From Crocodylus rhombifer (taxonomy: Eukaryota; Chordata; Crocodylia; Crocodylidae), in assembly GCA_038503035.1 (NCBI GenBank), contig JAVSML010001003.1, positions 1 to 64,000 on the forward strand: DNA of 64,000 nucleotides, written 5' to 3'. Positions 55,017-64,000 of the stretch are shown here, piece after piece. A program made the position numbers and the translations under genes. The notes beneath the pieces were generated by a model, which was not told the origin of the DNA, did not search any database, and saw only the letters and a program-made list of their open reading frames with translations. How positions within the stretch are numbered: the stretch's first letter is position 1; the number at the start of each line of letters is the position of its first letter.

Positions 55017-56274
55017 TCCCAACCTCTGGTGTTTCTCTTTAGTTCAGCCTAACCAGAATCTGATGAACTGAATTTAGGTTCATAGAAGCTATTTAATCTT
55101 AGTTAGTTTATAAAGGAGCCTGTCTTCTACTTACCAGATGTATATTTCGGTCATCCTTGCAAAGGTAAAATTACCAGAAAAGGCTTGTTCCCTACAGAGT
55201 ATGGCTTCACCGCTGTTTCTCTGTAGCTACTGATATGGGAGTAAGAGGGAAAATCCTGGATCTCTGAGGATAAAGCCTTCCCTATCAAGCAGAGCATATA
55301 GCATAGCATGTAAATAGACTTTTCATGTAATCACCAAAATGTACTTTGCAAAGAAGAGAGAGTATGATTAGATGCCTTTTACAGATCATAGAACCGAGGC
55401 ACAAAGGGTCTAAGTGAACTATATAGCTTAGGATAAAACATATTCTGTTACTAATCCTGCTTTAGTATTTCTTTTTTTTCTCTTGAAATCGTAGGCATAT
55501 ATCTTTAGGACACTGTCTAAGATGATAAGTTCTTGTTGCAGAATATTGGTAAGACAGCCGGCATAACTGTCTCCTCTTGTTAAATCTGATACATTCAGAG
55601 AGTAGCCAGTAGGAATTTTGTTTCTCACACTGGAGTACCTCTTATATGTTACATTTGCCTGAGGATATGATGGAGGCTTTTAAAAACAAACTCACCCTCT
55701 CACTTTCTCTTTTTCTATTGATTTCAGAAGTCTTCTTCTTTATGTAGCTTGATTTCTTGCTCTGCTGAAACATCAGTAGTACAGCAAACCTTTTAGTGTC
55801 TCGGAAAAAAATCTATATTAGCTTGCATTAGAATGATATAGCATGTAAAAATGAATATATTTGGGGTTTTGCATTCTGGATGTTTTTTCTTTCTGTTTTT
55901 TTCATCCCTTGAGTAGTGATGATTGTGTCCCTATTTTTTGTTTACATTTTTCCTCTCTGTTATCTACACTGTAAATTAAAGGCAGCTGATGCCACATTTA
56001 GGGTGGAAAGAAACCATTTCAGTTGCCTAATTATGGTTGCTTTCTTCCCTTGCTGAGGGAGGAGGCATTCATCTTCCTGCAGGAGATGGAGGCATTTCAG
56101 GATCTTGGCCAGTTTGACCTTGGTTTCAATGCAGTTTTCATTTGTTCTCTTCATAGTGGGGCTACCTTTTGTTCCTTGTCCTCTCCATGATGAAGTTGAG
56201 TCCTAGCCTCAGGCTGTTTTGAACTTACATACATGTAGCTCACAGTTTAGAACTCCCAACCTTGTAGTCAAAAC
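55017..56274. other. unique intronic DNA
   Basis: AT-rich; no gene. About 55365-55440 (CTTTTACAGATCATAGAACC, GAGGCACAAAGGGTCTAAG) resembles a short MIR core fragment, low confidence. Confidence 0.4.
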
Positions 56275-56741
56275 CAAGGCTGTCCAACTGGTGGCCCATG
56301 AAGGGTTACATTGTGGCTCCTGGGCTCTCTTCTTTGACCACTGTTGTCTCCATCACTCCAGCTGTATCAGCAGTCAGTCTTCTCCAGCAGCTGTTTCCTG
56401 TCTCTGCCCCAAGTAGTGGGGCAGTGTGGTGTTGTGTGGACAGCTGAGGGTGAGCCCAGGTTGCAAGGGGGACATGGGACACCCAGTGCTGTGGTGGCAG
56501 GAGGCCTACTTGCCCATGTGTTGAAGCAGGAGGGGGGGAATTTTGCCCATGCAGTGCAGCAACGGAGGGGCACCCAGGGGAGGGGGGGGGGGGAGGGGAG
56601 TGCCTGCATGCAGCAATGGAGGTGTGCATCCATGCGGTTTCTGGTCATGTGGTACAGCTTCCATGGTGTGCAAGCCCCTCTGATGTGGTTCCCAGGGCAC
56701 ATGGCCCCTGCCCCTGCAGGCTTAGAAGTTGGACAGTCCTG
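56275..56741. mobile_element. hAT-like element with GC-rich core
   Basis: Left end CAAGGCTGTCCAACTGG and reverse-complemented right end CAGGACTGTCCAACTTC are hAT-type terminal repeats. The interior has GTGGCCCATGAAGGGTTAC and a G-rich filler with a G-run at 56584-56592. The flanking octamers do not match. Confidence 0.65.
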
Positions 56742-57074
56742 TTTTAATAGGCCTGTGTTACTTGAGTTAAAGGAGAATATATATATTAACTGCAAATAAC
56801 AACAGAATGTATGTCCCAATAGCTGAGGCAGTAGGTTCCCATAGTTCGTTGTTCCCATAGTAGTGTTTAACTTGGACCTCTGTGCCTGGGTGAAGTTCTG
56901 ATATAGTTATGGGATGTTTAGGTGCGTATGATAACGAGTCTCAGTACAGGTTTGGGATCCTAATGATGGATCGCTTAAAATGGTAAGATGGGAAATTTTT
57001 CTGTTACTACAGTGTAATTAGATAAACTGTTGCTACGAATTCATTATTCAGGGAGTGAAACATTTACTGTATAT
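56742..57074. other. unique intronic DNA
   Basis: No gene or repeat recognised; AT-rich. Confidence 0.4.
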
Positions 57075-57763
57075 CAGGGGTGTGCGAAAGGGGCTGTATT
57101 CAATTTGGATTTGGCCTGATTTAGGGGACAGTGATTCAATTTGTTGATTCGGATCACTGTCCCAGTTCAGTTCGGCCAAATCGGAGAATCAGCAATTCGG
57201 TCATAGATACAGCTTTCTGCTTTTTCTACCTACTTCGAGGGACTAGGCGCAGCTTGTGAACCCTGAGATGATGGGGCAGATGGAGCATCCCACAGGAGCT
57301 TGAGGGGGGGGCCCCCCCATGTGCTCGGCAGCAGACCCTCTCCCGCATCTCCTCGGCTTGGCAATCAGACGTGGGGGAACCCGAGTTCCTGCCCCAAACC
57401 CAGGAGGCACCAGTCACTGAGCCGGGGAGTGGGGGCCCTCCGCGGTGGACCTGGAAGTGGACCAGAAGTGCTTCTGGTCTGCTTCCAGGTCTGCTGCCAA
57501 GCGGGCTGGGGACCCCATGCTCCCATGGGATGCTCCATCTGCCCCACCACCTCAACATTCATGAGCCGCCTCATATCTTGAGCTATATAGAAAAAACATA
57601 TAAAGCTGCATCTATGTTTGAATCATTGAATCTCTCCGAATTGAATCTGAGGCTTCTGATTTGATTCAGACAGACAATGGGTCTCCAGATTTGATTTGGA
57701 TTTTGAGATTTGGTGACCGAATCGCTGCTGAATCAAATGAGTGACTGAAGCATTGCACAGCCC

Positions 57764-57765
<2 letters not shown>
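57075..57765. mobile_element. hAT-like palindromic element, second family member
   Basis: Ends CAGGGGTGTGCGAAAG and (reverse complement) TAGGGCTGTGCAATGC; TSD CTGTATAT (57067-57074) against CTATATAT (57766-57773), 7 of 8. Subterminal GATTCGG/GAATC words match the element at 52602. Inverted arms: CATAGATACAGCTTT (57200 on) against AAAGCTGCATCTATG (57602-57616), and GGGGCAGATGGAGCATCCCA (near 57274-57293) against its reverse complement near 57522-57541. A central hairpin sits at 57448-57491. No transposase. Confidence 0.83.
57448..57491. repeat. central hairpin of the palindromic element
   Basis: GACCTGGAAGTGGACCAGAA(G) pairs with CTTCTGGTCTGCTTCCAGGTC around a TG loop with about two mismatches. 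Confidence 0.85.

Positions 57766-57800
<35 letters not shown>
57766..57800. repeat. (TA)n microsatellite
   Basis: Uninterrupted TA dinucleotides directly adjoining the right end of the element at 57075. The element's TSD overlaps the tract, so it may have inserted into a TA repeat or seeded its growth. Confidence 0.9.
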
Positions 57801-58039
57801 AATGTGAAGCCTGAGTGTAGGAGCCAGGACAAGATATGTGCCTATACTAGCTGATTTTGCACTACTTAAAGGAATTAAACAGTTTTGTATTTAATAGTAA
57901 CTTTAGATTTGTTTGGAATTCTCAGTGTGAGTATAATGCTTATTTTGAAGTTCCAAAGTATCCTTGCTGCCTCTCTCTCTATTGAAATGTGACATATGAT
58001 AAAGCAACATATAATGAATGACCCAGGTGTCCTAGTCAC

Positions 58040-59814
58040 AAAATGAATATTTGGCCAGCCCTATGTCAGAGTTCCATTCTCACTCTTAACCATTACCAGC
58101 TTTCTAAGAAGATGGGCAAGTCTTACATACTTAGGGAGATTAGCGAAGCTGCTAAAATGGGGCAAGCAATAATAATGGGAGGCTTCAACTATCCTTCCAT
58201 AGGTTGTGTAAACACCTCATCAAGGTGAGATGTGGAGTTAATTTCTGGGTGTAATAAATGACTTCTTTCTGGAACAACCGTCTTGGAACCCACAAGAAGC
58301 AGTTCTAGACCTTATCCTGAGTAACACACAGGACTTTGTTCAAGAGGTATTTTTTGGTGCATTGTGACCATAACAGAGTCACATTTAACTTGTAGTTGGA
58401 CTACAATGACGTGGTAACAGGAGAATTTTTAGAACAAATCAATACATTTAACTAATAATGTTTTCAGGACCTTCTGGCAATACACCGTAGAGTTCTGAAG
58501 TAGCCCCAAGGTGAAATTGAAGAACTGTTGGCAATATTACGTACACTGTTACATATGGTTATGAACTAGTCTGTGCCAGGTGTCTGGCAAGTTGCCAATA
58601 TTACACCCATCTCCAAAAAGGGCTCCAGAGGTGATCCTGGGAACTGCAGCCCAGCGAGTCTCACTTCTACCCATGGCAAGTTGGTAGACTCTGTGGTAAA
58701 GAATAAATTCAGCAGTCGCATTGACAAATATGATCTTCTGGAGAAGAGTCCATGTGGCTTTGGAAAGGGAAATCCTGCCTCACCAATCTAATGACATTAT
58801 TTGAAGGTGTTAACAAGCACGTGGACAAAGGGGATCCAGTTGACATGAATTTGTACTTTCAAAAACCTTTCAGCAAAGTTCCTCACCAAAGTCTTTAAAA
58901 AAAACCTGTGTTGCCACAGGAAATTAAGGGAAGGCACTTTCAGAAATCTAGAGCTCATTAAAAGGTAGGAAGGAAAGGGTGGGCCTAAATGGTCACTTCT
59001 TAGGATGGAGCGAGATCAAAAGTGGGGTCCCATGGGGATCTGTGCTGGGTCCAGTTTTATTCAACATTTTCATTGGTGATCTGTAAATGGGGGTACACAG
59101 TCAGATCTTCTCAGGTTTATAGACGATACCAGATCGTTTTAGGTAGTAAAATCCCAGGTGATGGAGAGGAGCTGCAGACAGTTCTTACCAGGCTAAGTGA
59201 GCTGGCAAAAAACGGCAGTGAACTTTAGTATTGACAAGTATGAAGTAATACACCTGGGGGAAAATAACCTGTTATAACTACACAATGCTGGGGTCTGAAC
59301 TAGCTGTTACAACTTAGGAAAGAGACCTTAGAGTCATTGTAGATAGTTCTCTAACATGTCATCTCAATATGCAGTGGTGACCACAAAAGCCAGTAAGATG
59401 TTGTGCATCATTTAAGAAGGGAATAGAAAACTAAATGGAGAACATAATTGTGCCATTATACAAATCTGTGGTGCATCTACATCTTGACTACTGCGTGCAG
59501 TTCTGTTCCCTTCATTTCAAGAACAATTTAGTAAAATTAGAAAAGGTACAGGGAACGGCAACCAAAGTGGTCTGGGGTTCAGAGTAGTTGCCATACCAGG
59601 AGAAACTGAAAAGGATAGGACTCTTTGGTTTGGAAAGGAGAAGGCTGAAGAGGGGGGACATGATAGAAGTCTATAAAATTATGAAGGGGTTGAACCAGGT
59701 GAACAGGGAACTATTGTTCACCAAGTCCCAGAATACTAGAACTAAGGGGCACCCACTGAAATTAGTGGGAGATGGGTTTAAAACTAGAAACACACACACA
59801 CACGCGTGTGTGTG

Positions 59815-59850
<36 letters not shown>

Positions 59851-60196
59851 AATCTATCAAGAGATTTAGAGAGAGAGATTGTTGTGGAATTCATTGATAC
59901 AGGAGGTTGTAGAGACAGATAAGTCAGTTTCAAAAAGGGACTAGACAAATTTAGGGATGATTGATGTGTTAATAGCTTTTGAGCAGAACAGTTAGAGTTC
60001 CTCTGGTCTTTAAGCCAACAATAGTGAATGCCAGGGAGGGAAATTAATAGGGGAGAGATCACTCTATATCTGTCCAGTTCAGTGCTCTCTGTCTAGCATC
60101 TATTTCTGCCACTGTCAGGGACAGGATATTGGGTTAGATGGACCATCCCGGTTGGTCTGTCCCGGTATGGCACATCTTATGTTTTTATGTCTTGAC
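58040..60196 (+). mobile_element. non-CR1-type LINE (L2/CR1 group), decayed
   Basis: Endonuclease part EISEAAKMGQAIIMGGFNYP near 58125-58200. RT pieces: NITPISKKGSRGDPGNC near 58590-58650 and VNKHVDKGDPVDMN-type palm sequence near 58810-58850. C-terminal EKLKRIGLFGLERRRLKRGD and MIEVYKIMKGLNQVNRELLF at 59588-59720, then SQNTRTKGHPLKLVG. The 3'UTR ends GGGTTAGATGGACCATCCCG ... GTCCCGGTATGGC with TTATGTTTTTATG tail repeats. This differs from the CR1 copies elsewhere (tail TTATG rather than CTATGAAA). A simple-repeat expansion lies at 59791-59849. No long frame survives. Confidence 0.82.
59791..59849. repeat. palindromic CA/TG tract plus (GA)n
   Basis: (CA)n meets (TG)n through an ACGCGT centre (59802-59807), giving a perfect 22-bp palindrome at 59794-59815 of alternating purine-pyrimidine, followed by ATA and (GA)n to 59849. 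It interrupts the C-terminal coding of the LINE. Confidence 0.92.
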
Positions 60197-61974
60197 GTTT
60201 GGCAAGTTTGGGCTGTTCCAGACTGATTTGGGAAATGTATTCTAAAATTGAGATCCTGTTTCAGAAAACATACTGCCATCTGTTTCCTTCAGTTCAAAGT
60301 GAAGAGACTGTAATTTAAATATTTCTGTTAACTTGAATGGTGACTGGCAGGAACATGGACTTCCAGTAAGGCATGTCTTAAGTCATTTGGGCTTTTTTGG
60401 TCAATACCATCATCATCTCCATCTGGAAACCACTGTGCAGCAATGTAGCTCAAAAAGTTTGTAATAGGTCAACCAATTGTTAAAACCTTAATATACTTTT
60501 AAAAACTGATTTTGCTTTATATCTCTTGCTTTTGTTATATCTTCATTCCATTGCTGGCTTTGCTACCATTTTTTTCTTGCCTTTAATAATACATGAGTAC
60601 TAAATTATTTTTTTTCACAGCATAGACCAAATCTTGAAAGAAAGTATCTCATGGACACATCCTTTCCCATTCTGAATTGTATAACATCCCTATGGCAACC
60701 ACAGTTGCTCACATGGAAAAGTCATATTAGGAAAATTGTTAATGTATTTTTAGCTTCTTTTAATGCAGTTTAGCATCTGGAAATGAAGAGAGCTAGCATC
60801 ATGTGACCCAGCAGCTTTCTGCAGACCATCAGCAAGCAAGTGAACCACCATTTGAGAACGGGTGCTAGATCCTGGTGTATCTTCTTGCATTGTCTTCATC
60901 TGCCATTATCATCTTTTTCTGCATCAAGTCCATTGCATCCTTTATTTTTTTTTTTTTTATGTTGTGTTCCTTAACTTGCCTCTGCCTTTTATTATCCTTC
61001 TCTCTCTCTCTCTCTCCCTTCTCTCTTTGCTTCTACCATCCTTAGTCTCAGGCCTTTACTCCCCACAAAGCCCTCTCTCCTCATTAGTTTACCCATTACC
61101 CATTTCAAGAGGGCCTTGAAATTTTCTTAGGCCACTAGTGCCCAGAGGAATACATCTTTAACCAAAAACCAGTACCAGTGATTTTTGAGAGGAATTGCCC
61201 AAATAAGAAGTCAGTTGTTCTGTCTGCCACGTAGGAATTCCAGTGCTTTCTTTGTTCGGTCTATCAGGATGCTCTTCCTGTATTCTGCCTAGGACTCTCA
61301 CTTCATTAATTAATTGATAGCTGCTTACAGTTTTTAATATTCTCTGGAACATTCTCTCTCTCTCTCTCTCTCTTTCTCCCCCTCTTATTTTCCGTATCCA
61401 TCCCAGCGCCCATTGGCTGTAAAGTGTGATTTGTGCCATTCAGTGCCTCTCCCAGGGTTTTAGTTGTTAAGTGGGAGGGCTAGATAGTAACTCCTGTCCT
61501 CCTCCTCCTGTTCTTATTTGAGTTGTCTCTGCAGCAGCACAAATACATAGCAGCAATAGTGAACTGTGTCTGATTTTTGTCAGTTTAGCTTCTGTCCACC
61601 ATCTGATTGTATCGTGGAAACTGACAAGACTCTGGTCTGTTTTCAGCATGATGCAAGTGGGCACAGCTTTGAATAGCTGCAGATCTGCTTGCTCGCCTAG
61701 GAAGACAGCGCTGTATCGGTTTACAATGGTTTTTCATACCTAGAAGGAGGTTTTTTTGGTGAGTGTGATGGCTGGAAATTGCAGAAGTAGGTAACACTTT
61801 TTGGGAAAGCTTCATAGTTGCTAGAGAATGCTGCTAGGATCATTGACAGGTGCTAGGAATGCTGCGTTTTTAGTTTGCACTACTGGTTATCATTTGCAAA
61901 CCATTGATCAGGTTTGATTTCATGCAGAGAGAAGTAAGCATACATGCATAGGTACAGGAATACACCCTGTACTT

Positions 61975-62006
<32 letters not shown>

Positions 62007-64000
62007 CAGACCCCCAGATGAATAGCATATTACATACAGAGATTGCCTACTGGTTTCATTGCCATCAGACGAGCTCGCCCAGTCGTCTGGATTGAATGGA
62101 GCCAGGTGACTTAGAGCCGCTCCGAAGTGCTCTTGCTGGCACATTATGCAACTTCACAAGTTGTTTTCCTGTGGAGTCTAGGACATGCCAAGTACTCTGG
62201 ACACACCAAGGCAGACACAAACTATGCCCACAAAAGCAACGTTTGTTTCCTTTTGTCAGAGTCACTTAACTTGAGCTTCCCACTTAAACCATTGGGTTTG
62301 TGCATGCTGTACCTCACCTCCAGTTAGAGTTTGATGTGAAGGGTTAAAAGTAGAGATGCAAAGTACAAATTGGCCTCCTGTGTCATTAATGGTAACATCT
62401 ATGAATACTTCTGGGAAGGTCTGGTCTTTACACCTTCCAAGTCAATAGAGGTTGACCAGATTAAGGAAGCATCTTTGTGCCTCAGCATGGACTACTTGTA
62501 CCCTTTTAAGGATTGTTTTGATGGTCAAAAGGGGATTTGTTAATTCTCCCTCCATTGTGGTGATTCATTTAAATTTTTGTTTGTGGCTTAGCTGGAAGAA
62601 CAAAGACTTCAGAGTTTTGCTGCTGCAAACCAATTTCTCCTACCTCAGTAAGAAAATGTTATCATATATCCCAAGAATCAGTGTCAGGAAAAATATTTTA
62701 CCTGTCAGTAGTCCGACTTGTTCTTTGGACCTGATTATACATGGTAGTCCCAACTACTGCTAGTCATTACCTGTAGATTCCTTTTAGAAAGTATGAATGT
62801 CAACTGATGTTGTGGGAGAGAGGAGAAAGAATTAAAACATATAAAGGCTTTTCTTTTGTGATCATTGTTACAGTGTCTGACCAAAAAGTGAGCAACTATG
62901 TGAGGTGGTCCTGTTGTTTTACTTGTCTTAATCACAATTGCTTGTTCAGTTTGAATTCTTTAACATTACTTTGAAAAGTGTTGGAGAGAGGGAATTGCGT
63001 GTTGTTTTTATTTTGTAGATGATTTCAGGGCAGGTGCATTTATTGGTTCAATCCATCCCTTAATGCGGAAGTACCCTAATAATCCTGTTGTGCATGTTGT
63101 GTTCTCTCCTAAAGTATGTACCCATTTTCCATAATGAGGAAATGTCAGTGGCCCTCACAACTGTGTCCAACTAGTTGTTTTCACTTTATTCCCATATCAT
63201 ACAACTGACATTAATTAAGCCTGTAGTTTTTGCCTAGCATAAGAACTGCCTTGTTACTAGGTTTTGCTAAAATAACATCCTTTGTTGAAAAGCTTCAGGT
63301 ATATAGGTAGCATTGCCCTCAGTTTCACTAGTTTCTTCAAGATATCTTTGCTCTTCATTAGGGTAAAAAACAAATATTTTTTTTAAAACAAAAAATTGCT
63401 GCTCTCAAGGTTTAGATGAATAAAGTTACATTCATGGGATATATGAGACCACAGCCCACGCTGTGTGTCCAGCACTAAAACCAGTTCACACAATAGGCAA
63501 TTGTTTGCTCCGGCATGCTCAGCGTTTCTAACGTATTCTGCATTTTAGTATGTCATTATACCCTGAATGTATCTGTTTTATACTGTGGTATTTAAAAGCT
63601 GCCTTGTGGGTTTAATTACAGTCTCTGTATACATATTGCTTTGTTGGCTTCATTTTTTTTTTTTTTTTTTTTTTTTTGGTCTGTAAAGACAGTCTTCCAT
63701 ATCCATGTGTCTGGCCATTGTTTCTACAACCAGTTCAGTGCAGCTTCCTCAGCACAAACTACCCTCCCTTTTCCTGCTTCCCAGGACAGGGGTGATTTCT
63801 GATGTTCTGTGTAGCTTTATTGTTTCCTCCCCACTGTCATCAAACTCACACTGTAATACATGGCACTTTTACTTCCTTTAAGGAGTAGGATGTGATGTCA
63901 TAGAGAAGGGGACAGGGCTACCCAAATTTTCTCAATTCCAGGGAGGAGCTGCCCAGGTGTGCTGAGGGGCCTGTACTCAGGAAGAGAAACAGGGAATCCT
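60197..64000. other. unique intronic DNA with simple repeats
   Basis: No exon or transposon recognised. Simple tracts: T-run near 60946-60959, (TC)n near 61000-61017 and 61351-61372, A26 at 61975-62000, T25 at 63653-63677. Complexity is otherwise that of ordinary AT-rich intron. Confidence 0.45.

Noticed and set aside
25365..64000. ASXL3 exon 2
   Set aside because: No segment encoding the HARE-HTH start after an AG acceptor was recognised; it most likely lies beyond the window.
1..64000. CRISPR array, tRNA, rRNA or bacterial operon features
   Set aside because: None found; the repeats are eukaryotic transposons and microsatellites.

Overview
This window is vertebrate nuclear DNA, most likely from a crocodilian (a turtle is the main alternative). 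The dominant repeats are CR1 LINEs of several ages, whose 3' tails read TCATAG/CTATGAAA, together with many hAT-like elements with 8-bp target-site duplications (TSDs), a rare Tx1-like LINE and one solo LTR. No prokaryotic features, tRNA, rRNA or CRISPR array were seen.

The only host gene I can name is the first coding exon of ASXL3 (Additional sex combs-like 3, a BAP1/PR-DUB chromatin cofactor), on the + strand at 25305-25358. It encodes MKDKRKKKDRTWAEAARL and ends at a phase-0 donor. It lies at the 3' edge of a CpG island (about 24620-25470). The island carries two perfect CRE octamers, two TCTCGCGAGG boxes, a ZNF143-type block and a CCAAT box, and no obvious TATA box. Everything 3' of 25359 appears to be ASXL3 intron 1; exon 2 was not found.

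Layout. 1-7.5 kb: non-coding, with a hAT element nested in another hAT (both TSD pairs visible). 7.5-11.2 kb: two minus-strand CR1 copies, one nearly full length. 11.2-18.2 kb: DNA-transposon fossils and unique AT-rich DNA. 18.2-21.1 kb: a minus-strand CR1 split by a 992-bp solo LTR. 21.1-24.6 kb: GC-rich repeats and unique DNA. 24.6-25.5 kb: ASXL3 promoter and exon 1. 25.5-32.2 kb: intron DNA almost free of recognisable transposons, with a candidate conserved noncoding element near 29.3-29.5 kb. 32.2-50.1 kb: a transposon-rich block containing a plus-strand CR1 with a 713-codon open frame, other CR1 copies, a Tx1-like ORF1/ORF2 relic and a hairpin-rich repeat. 50.1-52.6 kb: unique. 52.6-57.8 kb: two members of one hAT-like family with GC-rich palindromic cores, one containing a CR1. 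58.0-60.2 kb: a different, decayed LINE. 60.2-64 kb: unique intron DNA with simple repeats.

The most unusual signals are the recurrent GC-rich, internally palindromic hAT-like elements (1.77-2.53, 13.59-14.82, 52.6-55.0 and 57.1-57.8 kb), the nested insertions with intact TSDs, and the ASXL3 start region, where a 3-codon upstream ORF ends in an ATGA overlap with the main start codon.
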